A stretch of 36,870 nucleotides of DNA from Priapulus caudatus (lineage: Eukaryota; Priapulida; Priapulimorpha; Priapulimorphida; Priapulidae). Of this stretch, positions 31,818-35,486 are shown piece by piece. Under the pieces are notes generated by a model. That model did not search any database, had not been told where the DNA came from, and was given only the letters and a program-made list of their open reading frames with translations. The translations under genes were made by a program, and so were the position numbers. The first letter of the stretch is position 1, and each line of letters begins with the position of its first letter. Location: the NCBI RefSeq assembly GCF_000485595.1, contig NW_014577062.1, positions 1,491,326 to 1,528,195 on the forward strand, written 5' to 3'.

Positions 31818-34772
31818 TGTTCGTGAATTACGCATGTTGTGGTCGTAGGAATAGGGAAAAGCATATATTGGATCGCAGGAAACACATGTGCGCTCTGCAT
31901 GCGCACTGTTATGTAAGAGTAATAAGAGTAATATCTAATACATTATTGTTAATGGTTTTTCTTCGTTTTATTAATTTTTATGCGTTTTTACAGAATAATG
32001 AGCAACAAAGTTATGGCCCAAATAAACATGAAAGGAGCAAAAGGGAAACTGGCGCTTGCTGGAACAGAATTGTTTTCCATAGTAACAGGTAAGTCCTTTA
32101 ATGCTATATATTCTTAATGCACAACTGCATGAGCAGTAATATATATATATATATATATTGCGTGATATATGGTTATAACTTGCATATATTTTTAAAAGTG
32201 CTTCTGGATAGTTTTACACTTTCAATTCTTTTAAAACCATATTGTGGTTTTGCTTGTGGATGTTATATGAATTGCAAATTTTTTCATATGTTAAACATGT
32301 ACTTCGCAGCTCCACAGTAGAAATTAATAAAAGATAACTTTTTGGTTAAGCTAGTAAGATTAAATTTAATTGACACATAAATTACTGTACATTAATATTA
32401 TGTTATAATAATTTTCTATATCGCGTTTTTCTACCTTAGCAAGTGTGCTAAAGAATCATAACGGCACTGAAACCGAGGTAACCGCTGCAGCAGCACTGTG
32501 CCTCAAATACGCACCAGACAGGATTGGAGGAGGAGGAAGGAAATAATTCCCAAACTATTTCAGTGTCGTTCACCCTCAAGTCGTTATATCACAAAATTTT
32601 ATTTACCCGCGACTAAATTTCGATCCTTAATTATATTTTTGGTCTAGTTTCATTTACCCCAAAATAATTTCATTTACCCTTCGGTGAACTATTTACCAGT
32701 TTAAGAAGCACTGTACATGATACACTACACAGCCAGTCCTGCTGGGTAGATAAATACATATATATATATAATATCAGGAGTGGATAATATAGAGTCTCTA
32801 TTATCCACTCCTGATAATATACACTGCGTATGTTTTTGACTATATTATATTTTTATTGTTAGTATTCATTTATTAGAAGTTTAGCGTATTATTTGTATTG
32901 TTAGTAGTCGTTTCTAAGTATAGTTTATTGTGCATCAGCGCGCATATGATGTATGTTATACTCAGGTTCAATGAGGTGATTAATGTAGCTCTATAAATAT
33001 ACATACGGGCATATGTGTGTTCAAGCAGATCCATGTTTCATACCTGATGGCAGCTATATATAATGTTCATTTCAGTGTCGTTCACCCTCAAGTCGTTATC
33101 ACAAATTTCATTTACCTGCGACTATATTTCCTTAATTTATGATTTTGGTCTAGTTTCATTCACCCCAAAATAATTTCATTTACCCTTGGGTGAACAATTC
33201 ACCAGTTTAAGAAGCACTGTACGTGGTAAACTACACAGCCAGTCCTGCTGGGTAGGCCTAGATAAATACATATACACTGTGTATATATTTTTGACTATAT
33301 TATATTTTTATTGTTAGTATTCATTTATTAGAAGTTTGAATGTGCATCAGCGTATTATTTGTATTGTTAGTAGTCGTTTATAAGTATAGTTTATTGTGCA
33401 TCAGCGCACATATTGTATGTTACTCAGGTGCAATGAGGTGATTAATGTAGTTGTCTATAAATATACATACGGGCATATTATATATATGTGTGTTCAAACA
33501 GATCCATATGTTTCATACATGATGGTAGCTATATATAGTGTTCATTTATTTATAGTGTTGTTAAATTTAAAAACCTGGATTGCTTTTGACTTGCTGATGG
33601 CTGAATCTTAATTAGATGTGGTAGTGCCACACTATAGCTAGATTAGAAAACCTTTCATTAAAACACCTGTCTAGAGCACTTCATATAGTAGGTATACAGT
33701 TCGGTAGTATAATTTTTGCGAGGTGATCCGAGCCAGCTACGAAATCTATCGCTATATATCATATGGTGAAATATAATAAAACAAATGTATATACAAATGA
33801 TGTCTACATGTATATATCAGCATGCTTTACAACCTAATTTTAGCCAATTTCTAGACTGTTTCAACGTCGGCAATCAACGTTGAAACAACGTTGGTAAACA
33901 ACGTTGAAACAACGTTGGCAAACAACATTGAAAAATGTTTGGATATGCAATTTGATACTACGTCGAATTGTCAACGTTGAAACAACGTCGAAATGTCAAC
34001 GTGGAACCAACGTCGCAATATCAACGTGGAAGCAACGGCGCAATATCAACGTTGAAACAACGTCGCAATATCAACGTTGAAACAACGTTGACATTTCGAC
34101 GTAGTATCAAATTGCAAATTCGAACATTTTTCAACGTTGTTTCAACGTGGTTTTCCAACGTTGTTTCAACGTTGTTTCAACCTCTTTTGCCCACTGGGAT
34201 ATTTCTCTAATATCTGTGTTCACGTAATGCCCAGTATTTTCCATCAGAAGAAATCGTTCGGTAGAAATCATACACTTTAAACAGGGAGAACATAATCGCG
34301 TGTAATATATGACATGAAAAATTACAATGCTATAGTGTTTCACTTTTATTATTATAAGGTGCCAAATCTTTCACGCATGCATGGTATCTACCAAACGAGA
34401 TATTAGTTTCTTGAAACGAATTTACATTAGAGAGCACATATATTCACGGGTAGTTTCTCTAAAATCTCTTTCCGCGTTTTCATATTAATAGTTATATAAC
34501 GTGCCCAACCTTCTCGAAATTGCCTATACTGTAAGATAGTGAATGTAAAATAATTGTGTATGGAAAAACCTTTGTCCTGGTCACAACGTGATAGCAAGAT
34601 CATATAATCCCTTAGGGTACGTTTGTATGCTCTTGTTTTTGCAGGTCTCGTAAGTGGCTGCATGCAGGATATATCGGCCCTGTGTGGAAGTATGGTCACG
34701 CTTACTGTTCCTCTTCCCGTTTCCTTGAGCACGGGCAAGACTTGGGGACATATGGATGCCTACACCCCATAA
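485..34772 (+). CDS. POLN: DNA polymerase nu homologue (family A), 16 exons, 1023 aa
   Basis: Family-A DNA polymerase of the nuclear POLN type, implicated in crosslink repair and translesion synthesis in vertebrates. Exons: 485-1437, 1694-1856, 2433-2612, 2938-3065, 3226-3368, 3604-3682, 3841-4002, 4341-4476, 4742-4840, 5236-5347, 5730-5927, 6216-6333, 7294-7448, 7574-7744, 8057-8203 and 34645-34772. Every junction has GT/AG ends and compatible phase. Residues 1-430 are a poorly conserved extension and about 433-600 the degenerate exonuclease-like region. The palm and fingers carry motif A DFQQVELR (catalytic D785), the O-helix R837/K841/Y849-G850, and motif C HDE at 965-967. The C-terminus [14 protein letters not shown] matches the family ending. 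POLN is preferred over POLQ because no helicase is present and the C-terminal wording matches POLN. The 26.4 kb last intron is anomalous and may be an assembly error. The exact acceptor of exon 4 is uncertain. Confidence 0.88.
1694..1856 (+). CDS. POLN: POLN exon 2
   Basis: The acceptor is GTGTCAG at 1693. The alternative AG ten bases downstream gives the wrong phase and a stop. The exon encodes a basic segment with [13 protein letters not shown] and ends in phase 0 at AAG|GTTACA. Confidence 0.65.
2433..2612 (+). CDS. POLN: POLN exon 3
   Basis: The acceptor CTGCTTTACAG is strong. It encodes 60 residues including [16 protein letters not shown], similar to the start of the conserved body of POLN, and ends at donor GTATTG in phase 0. 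Confidence 0.75.
2938..3065 (+). CDS. POLN: POLN exon 4 (degenerate exonuclease region)
   Basis: It encodes [18 protein letters not shown]...[10 protein letters not shown]. The acceptor CTGCCATGAAG at 2937 has a pyrimidine tract and fits phase 0. An upstream AG at 2896 would add 14 residues and would need a different exon-3 donor. The exon ends in phase 2 at AA|GTATAT. Confidence 0.6.
3226..3368 (+). CDS. POLN: POLN exon 5
   Basis: It encodes [18 protein letters not shown]...VYDPRIG, matching the POLN block with cysteine/asparagine-rich 'FNA' and DPRI motifs. The acceptor is TCTGGCACAG, and the exon ends in phase 1. Confidence 0.85.
3604..3682 (+). CDS. POLN: POLN exon 6
   Basis: It continues [30 protein letters not shown], the conserved 'DPRI-AWLxDP' junction of the inactive exonuclease-like domain. 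The acceptor is ACACATTTCAG and the donor GTAAGG. Confidence 0.88.
3841..4002 (+). CDS. POLN: POLN exon 7
   Basis: It encodes [23 protein letters not shown], the family's 'E-x-L/P-L-PILAxME' entry into the polymerase domain. The acceptor is TTGCTTGCAG and the donor AG|GTGAAAG. Confidence 0.88.
4341..4476 (+). CDS. POLN: POLN exon 8
   Basis: It encodes [19 protein letters not shown]...[16 protein letters not shown], the helical thumb base with the 'FLITSNxQLR' block of the family. It ends in phase 0 at CAG|GTAAGT. Confidence 0.88.
4742..4840 (+). CDS. POLN: POLN exon 9
   Basis: It encodes [12 protein letters not shown]...STSESV, the thumb block that precedes 'LxxLHPLP'. The acceptor is TTTTTTCTTGCAG. 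It is 99 bases, phase 0 to 0. Confidence 0.85.
5236..5347 (+). CDS. POLN: POLN exon 10
   Basis: It encodes [29 protein letters not shown], near-identical in pattern to the family's 'HPLPxxILEYRxxxKxKSTxxDGLL'. It ends in phase 1. Confidence 0.92.
5730..5927 (+). CDS. POLN: POLN exon 11 (TATGRLT DNA-binding motif)
   Basis: It encodes the template/primer contact motif [16 protein letters not shown] and ends just before the catalytic motif A aspartate, at YSFLAA. The acceptor is GCTCTTTCAG. Confidence 0.93.
6216..6333 (+). CDS. POLN: POLN exon 12 (motif A)
   Basis: The split codon G|AT gives catalytic D785 of [13 protein letters not shown]. The exon ends QLTSQ-W at TG|GTGCGA. The usual serine after D-F/Y is glutamine here. 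Confidence 0.93.
6400..7240. repeat. 27-bp minisatellite within POLN intron 12
   Basis: About thirty imperfect copies of a 27-bp unit resembling GGTGGTGCCAGGCCTGGCAT followed by GGAGAGG. Because 27 is divisible by three and the unit lacks stops, long frames open on both strands. These are repeat artefacts, not genes. The repeat fills most of the 960-bp intron between exons 12 and 13 and is much more G-rich than its surroundings. Confidence 0.95.
7294..7448 (+). CDS. POLN: POLN exon 13 (motif B / O-helix)
   Basis: It encodes [19 protein letters not shown], with the R-x3-K and YG residues of the family-A dNTP-binding helix, followed by [10 protein letters not shown]. The acceptor ATGTATAG has a weak pyrimidine tract. 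It ends in phase 1. Confidence 0.94.
7574..7744 (+). CDS. POLN: POLN exon 14
   Basis: It encodes [29 protein letters not shown]...[11 protein letters not shown], the conserved segment between motif B and 'GSAAD'. Normal splice ends, phase 2 to 1. Confidence 0.94.
7868..8035. repeat. Degenerate short tandem repeats in POLN intron 14
   Basis: Phrases such as CATACCATGC, TCAAATGTAGCA and GTAGCATTGT recur at intervals of about 50-60 bases between exons 14 and 15. It looks like an eroded minisatellite; nothing coding is seen. Confidence 0.4.
8057..8203 (+). CDS. POLN: POLN exon 15 (motif C)
   Basis: It encodes [18 protein letters not shown]...[22 protein letters not shown]965-D966-E967 are motif C with the second catalytic acidic residue. 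It ends in phase 1 at G|GTAACA, needing a terminal exon that begins with two bases. None is recognisable until 34645. Confidence 0.95.
8391..8608 (+). mobile_element. AACGTT palindromic satellite element, copy 1 (left boundary of the giant intron block)
   Basis: It opens with CCCAGTGGGCACACGACGTT and contains about two units of a roughly 112-bp repeat full of the self-complementary word CAACGTTG (TTCAACGTTGAAA). The first 120 bases are almost identical to 25187-25315. It stops abruptly at about 8608, inside a unit, where the SR-repeat coding region begins. Confidence 0.8.
8609..8930 (-). repeat. 63-bp tandem repeat encoding SR repeats
   Basis: On the plus strand the unit reads as TCCTATACTCCTAGACTTTG followed by ACCTGTCCCTCCGCCCTGAA and a CCACCACTATGCACTCTA segment. 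Four near-identical copies plus diverged ones lie upstream in the exon. The copy at 8609-8668 is out of frame because of four extra bases (GCTA) near 8671. Confidence 0.85.
8670..9163 (-). CDS. SR-repeat gene, last visible exon
   Basis: The acceptor TTTTTAACAG precedes 9163. The exon starts [18 protein letters not shown], then carries SR repeats of 63 bp. Repeats become more alike toward the 3' end, showing recent homogenisation. The frame stops at TAG 8672-8670. Confidence 0.7.
8670..10236 (-). CDS. SR-repeat protein gene (minus strand, at least three exons)
   Basis: Three exons on the minus strand, in transcript order: 10236-10105, 9856-9791 and 9163-8670. All have AG/GT ends and each junction has phase 1, so the frame is continuous. 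The first two exons encode a Lys/Glu-rich charged region ([22 protein letters not shown], shown split by composition as K-rich then acidic, then RKRKMKKK). The last encodes six 21-residue repeats of the type [19 protein letters not shown]. The RS-dipeptide repeats suggest an SR-like, probably nuclear or splicing-associated protein, but no RRM or other domain is seen and the family is unknown. Upstream exons are not found; exon A needs a preceding exon ending in phase 1. The 3' end looks broken by a 4-bp insertion and runs into a satellite. Confidence 0.65.
9791..9856 (-). CDS. SR-repeat gene, middle exon
   Basis: The 66-base exon lies between TTGTATTCAG and GTGAGT and encodes [21 protein letters not shown]. 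It is phase 1 to 1 and symmetrical. The excellent splice sites on both sides make it convincing despite its size. Confidence 0.7.
10105..10236 (-). CDS. SR-repeat gene, first visible exon
   Basis: The 132-base exon follows TTTGTATTTAG and ends at GTACGT. It is Lys-rich, then SSSEEE-acidic, then RKRKMKKK, resembling a nuclear localisation signal. The preceding exon is not identified. Confidence 0.65.
10237..12569. other. Long AT-rich non-coding stretch
   Basis: Presumably upstream intron or flank of the minus-strand SR gene. Frames are short and have no coding character. A short inverted pair around TACGGATTA/TAATCCGTA (11471-11540) may be a small decayed TIR element. Nothing else is recognised. 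Confidence 0.5.
12570..12872. mobile_element. Non-autonomous hAT-like element, possibly nested
   Basis: The ends are inverted: CAGGGCCGTAGGCTGAG at 12570 and CTCAGGCTACGGCCCTG ending at 12872, with one mismatch in 17. Inside, from 12608, CAGTGGCGGATCCAGGATTT is a second typical hAT-type end, suggesting a nested or composite element. There is no transposase and no clear 8-bp target duplication. Confidence 0.7.
12873..14055. other. Non-coding stretch with a hAT-like remnant
   Basis: 13475-13560 is, in reverse, a shorter relative of the element at 27531-27902, sharing phrases such as GAAATCTGGTATCCCCCC. The rest is AT-rich. Short frames at 12945-13151 and 13194-13475 lack coding features. Confidence 0.4.
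14062..14170 (-). promoter_or_regulatory. Possible first exon/promoter on the minus strand
   Basis: On the minus strand a locally GC-richer segment ends GCAGCATG|GTAAGCAG, so an ATG sits directly against a strong splice donor. Upstream has CACGTGCACGTCGTG. This could be the 5' exon of the minus-strand SR gene, but phase 0 does not join directly to the exon at 10236. Speculative. Confidence 0.25.
14171..15118. other. AT-rich intergenic DNA
   Basis: TA-rich microsatellite patches and no supported gene. Nothing recognised. Confidence 0.5.
15119..15222. repeat. Perfect-arm palindrome (hairpin of about 104 bp)
   Basis: The arms 15119-15153 and 15187-15222 are reverse complements with a single-base bulge (the ATATGTATGAGATATAATCTG core). 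The 33-bp centre is itself nearly self-complementary (GACATAATTATATATGTGTC). It probably is a MITE or fold-back element. Confidence 0.75.
15223..15560. other. GC-rich segment flanked by inverted CGTACAAACCGTAC
   Basis: CGTACAAACCGTAC near 15223 is mirrored by GTACGGTTTGTACG near 15499, enclosing a GC-rich island (15280-15400). This may be another TIR element of about 300 bp. The frames are not believable. Confidence 0.35.
15561..16430. repeat. Non-coding; CTACG-rich simple repeat at 15877-16008
   Basis: TACGCG, GGCTACGCG and GCTACG words repeat irregularly in 15877-16008, and ACGCGACGTATAAT occurs directly repeated at both ends of this tract. The surrounding AT-rich DNA shows no gene. Confidence 0.5.
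16431..16512. repeat. Short remnant of the AACGTT satellite
   Basis: It contains TTCAACGTTGTTTCAACGTTGA plus diverged TTGATTCAAC words. It is a minor fourth occurrence of the family at 8391, 25187 and 33850, without the CCCAGTGGGC end. Confidence 0.6.
16560..16635 (+). promoter_or_regulatory. Possible 5'UTR exon of the JHY-like gene
   Basis: This GC-balanced segment ends CAACTTACG|GTAAGT, a strong donor, and the next good acceptor is directly before the ATG at 17339. It would place a transposon-like element in the first intron. This is inferred from splice signals only. Confidence 0.3.
16765..16995. mobile_element. MITE with terminal inverted repeats of about 33 bp
   Basis: The left end ATGTCCCCCAGGGTACTGCC and right end GGCAGTACCCCGGGGGACAT are inverted with few mismatches, and the similarity extends through GGAACGTACCCTG. 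TA dinucleotides sit at both edges (16763-16764 and 16995-16996). The interior has further GTACC/GGTAC words and a short TTAGGG-like run. No coding capacity. Confidence 0.8.
17145..17290. repeat. TAG/TAC trinucleotide repeats around a hairpin
   Basis: (TAGTAG...)-type repeats flank an imperfect hairpin at 17204-17255 with arms AAGAGCGTA/TACGCTCTT and an inner AAGAAG/CTTCTT. The flanks are themselves roughly inverted (ACTATTAGTATTACTAATAG against TAATAGTAATACTAATACTA). Confidence 0.6.
17336..17624 (+). CDS. JHY-like gene, exon 1 (start exon)
   Basis: After acceptor-like GACTAG it starts ATG 17339: [17 protein letters not shown], then [16 protein letters not shown] and [16 protein letters not shown], 95 codons plus one base, ending at donor G|GTAGGT. 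Codon use and composition look coding. The end phase (1) fits exon 2 exactly (28653 in the clean copy). A fold-back element sits directly after the donor. The protein family is not recognised from this exon alone; linkage to the JHY-like motif exon rests on phase and order. Confidence 0.6.
17643..18532. mobile_element. Fold-back element (arms of about 370 bp)
   Basis: The left arm begins TAGACCAAATAATTCTGTCC and the right arm ends GGACAGAATTATTCGGTCTA. The arms are reverse complements over several hundred bases with many small indels, and the centre is about 180 bp. The right arm is repeated at 28208-28395. It lies in intron 1 of the JHY-like gene and has no coding capacity. Confidence 0.7.
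18901..20340 (+). pseudogene. JHY-like gene exon 2, insertion-riddled copy
   Basis: It corresponds segment by segment to the clean exon at 28653-29896, but is about 200 bases longer through scattered one- to few-base insertions that break the frame repeatedly. Conserved pieces include CTTGTCTCTCCCACCAGCAG and the stretch encoding GLTEFRGR-like words. The GC content is high. The excess of small insertions over substitutions suggests uncorrected single-molecule reads rather than true decay, so the real genomic exon is probably intact. Confidence 0.6.
20596..20730 (+). pseudogene. JHY-like gene exon 3, insertion-riddled copy
   Basis: It matches 30135-30250, including CGCGAATGCTGGGAAGAGAA, with about 19 extra bases. 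The splice ends (TTACAG, GTATGACG) are preserved. Confidence 0.6.
20731..21716 (+). other. Intron 3 of the JHY-like gene, noisy copy
   Basis: It is collinear with 30251-31118 but longer through scattered insertions. No gene or element is recognised inside. Confidence 0.6.
21717..21887 (+). pseudogene. JHY-like gene exon 4, insertion-riddled copy
   Basis: It matches the motif exon at 31119-31257. AACTACGTGCAG, AGGCCTTACACG and GGCGTGAGGCTG survive, but the frame is broken by many insertions and it is about 30 bases longer. Confidence 0.6.
22380..22515 (+). repeat. 27-bp minisatellite, noisy copy
   Basis: About five copies of TCATATAATTACCTGTGTGC followed by AGTGTTG. It is the same array as 31682-31788, which has three full units and a partial one. 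Confidence 0.85.
22521..22650 (+). CDS. Possible exon 5 of the JHY-like gene (noisy)
   Basis: One frame reads [19 protein letters not shown] followed by PHRRQ, fitting a charged helical segment after the GGLGP motif exon. A different frame downstream (to 22810) reads [15 protein letters not shown] and [19 protein letters not shown], so a frame break probably lies between them. This stretch has no counterpart after the clean copy. Exon edges are uncertain. Confidence 0.35.
22811..23331. other. Non-coding between possible exons 5 and 6
   Basis: No supported gene. It is presumably an intron of the JHY-like gene; sequence quality is doubtful. Confidence 0.4.
23332..23511 (+). CDS. Possible exon 6 of the JHY-like gene, ends in gap
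   Basis: An open frame reads [20 protein letters not shown], then [20 protein letters not shown], up to the N run. The GC-rich, charged composition is like exon 2, and an ALEYxxx-type start is seen in JHY-like proteins (from memory). The gap removes the end. Confidence 0.35.
23512..23536. other. Assembly gap (25 N)
   Basis: Twenty-five N mark a scaffold join of unknown size. It lies inside the insertion-rich region. Confidence 0.99.
23537..24259. other. Non-coding after the gap
   Basis: AT-rich with no supported gene. Sequence quality is doubtful. Confidence 0.4.
24260..25186 (+). pseudogene. C2H2 zinc-finger array, frame-broken and truncated
   Basis: About ten full finger units plus one partial recur every 84-90 bases. 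Each has a C-x2-C start (e.g. KCALCDAAF at about 24366), a x3-5 H half ([20 protein letters not shown]) and TGEKPY-type linkers. Poly-zinc-finger proteins of this type are usually DNA-binding nuclear regulators. The frame changes almost every finger through single-base insertions, so it is either a pseudogene or read error; the retained finger wording with insertion-type breaks favours read error. The last finger is cut after its second cysteine by an AACGTT satellite at 25187. No N-terminal domain is visible. Confidence 0.75.
25187..26200 (+). mobile_element. AACGTT palindromic satellite element, copy 2 (largest)
   Basis: It opens CCCAGTGGGCTACACGACGTT, the same terminus as at 8391, then carries about eight units of roughly 112 bp. 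Each unit has three or four TTCAACGTTGAAA-type palindromes, ATATATTGGTTGAAATTAG and TTACCCACCAAAAATACAAC. Units show small indels. It interrupts the zinc-finger array. Confidence 0.85.
26290..26505. repeat. ATT/TAT microsatellite
   Basis: This is a long irregular run of TATTATTATTA and TATATATA, nearly pure A/T. The open frame across it (Tyr/Ile only) is an artefact. Confidence 0.95.
26620..26713 (+). promoter_or_regulatory. Candidate TATA promoter and non-coding first exon
   Basis: TATAAATA at 26620-26627 is followed about 90 bases later by a strong splice donor, ACG|GTAAGTAAG at 26714. This could be a 5' end for the clean copy of the JHY-like gene or for another transcript. No coding start is seen. 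Confidence 0.3.
26714..27530. repeat. Non-coding; GT/GC-rich microsatellite at 27296-27425
   Basis: GTGTGCGTGCATGTGCGTGT-type repeats occupy 27296-27425. The remainder shows nothing recognisable. Confidence 0.6.
27531..27902. mobile_element. hAT-like non-autonomous element
   Basis: The left end is CAGGGGTCGAAATTA and the right end TAATTTCGACCCCGTG, inverted over 13 bases. The interior has subterminal GGTATCC/GGATACC repeats in both orientations (e.g. TTGAAATCTGGTATCC at both sides). A shorter relative is at 13475-13560 on the other strand. There is no transposase. Confidence 0.65.
27912..28207. repeat. Large near-perfect palindrome (arms of about 108-124 bp)
   Basis: The arms 27912-28035 and 28100-28207 are reverse complements with one extra segment of about 18 bases on the left (AATCGTTATTCACTTC region). 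The 64-bp centre is unpaired. It is the inner part of the fold-back element at 17643-18532, here without the outer left arm. Confidence 0.85.
28653..29896 (+). CDS. JHY-like gene exon 2 (clean)
   Basis: The acceptor TTCTCTCTCACGCAG ends at 28652. The frame is open for 414 codons to the strong donor CGC|GTGAGT. It begins [20 protein letters not shown]. The long frame open in GC-rich DNA on both strands weakens open-frame evidence alone, but the splice sites and phase with exons 1 and 3 support it. Confidence 0.6.
28653..31302 (+). CDS. JHY-like gene, clean copy of exons 2-4
   Basis: Exons 28653-29896, 30135-30250 and 31119-31257 (or on to the stop ending 31302) join without frame breaks: phases 1/1, 0/0 and 2/2. 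Exon 2 is a 414-codon disordered, Arg/Ser/Pro/Asp-rich region containing [15 protein letters not shown] and [18 protein letters not shown], likely short coiled coils. Exon 4 carries [20 protein letters not shown] followed by GLGP. This resembles the 'PYTLxDxxxI...GGLGP' motif I remember from JHY (C11orf63) and related ciliary proteins; the assignment is from memory and tentative. The start exon is not adjacent; the phase-compatible one is at 17336-17624. The gene is much more GC-rich than its surroundings. Confidence 0.6.
30135..30250 (+). CDS. JHY-like gene exon 3 (clean)
   Basis: It encodes [20 protein letters not shown] followed by a Gln/Pro-rich tail and MSSD. Acceptor CGTTAACAG, donor GTATGA, phase 0 to 2. 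Confidence 0.6.
31119..31257 (+). CDS. JHY-like gene exon 4, PYTL...GGLGP motif (clean)
   Basis: It encodes [40 protein letters not shown] and VVDTEK. Donor AAG|GTAACC is at 31258; without splicing the frame would end 15 codons later at TAA 31300-31302. In the noisy copy, sequence that could be the next exon lies at 22521, supporting splicing. Confidence 0.7.
31682..31815 (+). repeat. 27-bp minisatellite running into (TA)n
   Basis: Three full units and one partial unit of TCATATAATTACCTGTGTGC followed by AGTGTTG, then a TATATATA run to 31815. The array breaks off here, whereas in the other copy it continues into unique sequence. Confidence 0.9.
31994..32546 (+). CDS. Small two-exon gene or 3' end of an unknown gene
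   Basis: Exon 31994-32088 (acceptor GTTTTTACAG, ATG at 31998, donor G|GTAAGT) joins exon 32440-32546 (acceptor TCTACCTTAG) in phase. It encodes 65 residues: [20 protein letters not shown], then [17 protein letters not shown] and [17 protein letters not shown], stop TAA 32544-32546. Base composition and splice sites look genuine. I do not recognise the family. It may be the C-terminus of a longer protein, as the first exon opens in phase with an unknown upstream exon ending in phase 2. It does not fit the phase of the JHY-like exon 4. Confidence 0.5.
32558..33544. repeat. Tandem duplication of about 0.5 kb
   Basis: Copy A (32558-33069) and copy B (33070-33544) both begin TTTCAGTGTCGTTCACCCTC and share order throughout. 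Copy A has a palindromic insertion of about 55 bp at about 32765-32822 that copy B lacks. The duplication starts 12 bases after the small gene's stop, so it includes its presumed 3'UTR. Confidence 0.9.
32771..32820. mobile_element. Tiny palindromic insertion, copy 1
   Basis: Hairpin ATATCAGGAGTGGATAATAT with its reverse-complement arm after a loop of about 10 bp (AGAGTCTCT region). Copy B of the tandem duplication shows the empty site ACATATACACTG. It is related to 35487-35536. Confidence 0.7.
33545..33849. other. AT-rich non-coding
   Basis: Nothing recognised. Confidence 0.5.
33850..34197 (-). mobile_element. AACGTT palindromic satellite element, copy 3 (right boundary)
   Basis: Dense CAACGTTGAAACAACG, CAACGTCG and CAACGTGG words end with TTTTGCCCACTGGG at 34197, the reverse of the CCCAGTGGGC end seen at 8391 and 25187. 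The units are diverged from the 112-bp monomer. Confidence 0.8.
34198..34644 (+). other. 3' part of POLN intron 15
   Basis: AT-rich, ending in the strong acceptor CTCTTGTTTTTGCAG. No other gene seen. Confidence 0.6.
34645..34772 (+). CDS. POLN: POLN terminal exon 16
   Basis: After TTTTTGCAG it encodes [20 protein letters not shown] then [21 protein letters not shown], stop TAA 34770-34772. The VPL-V-LS-G--WG pattern is the conserved C-terminus of family-A polymerases of the POLN type. Its start phase (two bases) completes the split glycine codon of exon 15. It lies 26.4 kb from exon 15. Confidence 0.9.
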
Positions 34773-34991
34773 AGACTACGAGACAACGTGGCACTGGAAC
34801 GTGTTACCACCTAGCTCTCTGTGAAACATAATTGCGATTGTACCGTACACTTATTACTACGTTCCGTTGCGTGAAGATTGCTCAACAATGTTATGCCATG
34901 AAAAACAACAAAATACCCCCAAAATCTAGAGACATATATATCGGACTGCCACGTGCACACCCATCTATTCTCCGTAACGTATTTAGAGACC

Positions 34992-35099
34992 ATGGATCAG
35001 GAACAGATGCGGTCGCAAAACGGCGTGGCGCACGTGCATGCAGACATCGGGAATCTACGCGGTTATCTCACAAATGTTATGAGGTGTTACCAGTTTTGA
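34992..35099 (+). CDS. Small open frame with good start context
   Basis: ACCATGG begins a 35-codon frame, MDQEQMRSQNGVAHVHADIG then NLRGYLTNVMR. It lies within the presumed POLN 3'UTR. It could be the first coding exon of a following gene or chance; no family is recognised. Confidence 0.2.
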   Translation: MDQEQMRSQNGVAHVHADIGNLRGYLTNVMRCYQF

Positions 35100-35137
35100 C
35101 ATCAACGAATATTAACAGTTACCGCTATTCTAAGTCA

Positions 35138-35143
35138 AATAAA
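35138..35143 (+). terminator. AATAAA polyadenylation signal for POLN
   Basis: Canonical AATAAA 366 bases after the POLN stop. No closer canonical signal was noticed. Confidence 0.45.
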
Positions 35144-35344
35144 ATGAGGATATAGTAATCAATTCTAATGTGTAATCGATGTCTATCTAAAGTATTGGTT
35201 GATGAAAATACGGCAATTTATCAATCGAGCCACGTCACATCAATTCCTTCAGCGTTTCTTGTGGCCACACTTATATCGAGAAGCTACCAAACGTTAACTT
35301 TCTGCTAGAGAAAGAAGGAAAAGGAAGAGAAAAAGAGAGGGGGA

Positions 35345-35440
35345 GAGAGATATGCCTGCCTCTGTGTGCGTGCATGCGTCTGTGTGCGTGCGTCTGTCTG
35401 TGTGCGTGCGTCTGTGCGGGCGTGCGTCTGTGTGTGTCTA
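35345..35440. repeat. GTGTGCGTGCGTCT microsatellite
   Basis: Repeats of TCTGTGTGCGTGCG, preceded by a GAGA-rich tract (35311-35350). No gene. Confidence 0.9.
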
Positions 35441-35486
35441 TGATAACATTTACGGGAATTCGTAATGAAAAAGTTAAATAATATAT

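Noticed and set aside
34832-35155. 107-codon frame after the POLN stop
   Set aside because: Lies in the presumed 3'UTR, with no recognisable domain or splice support.
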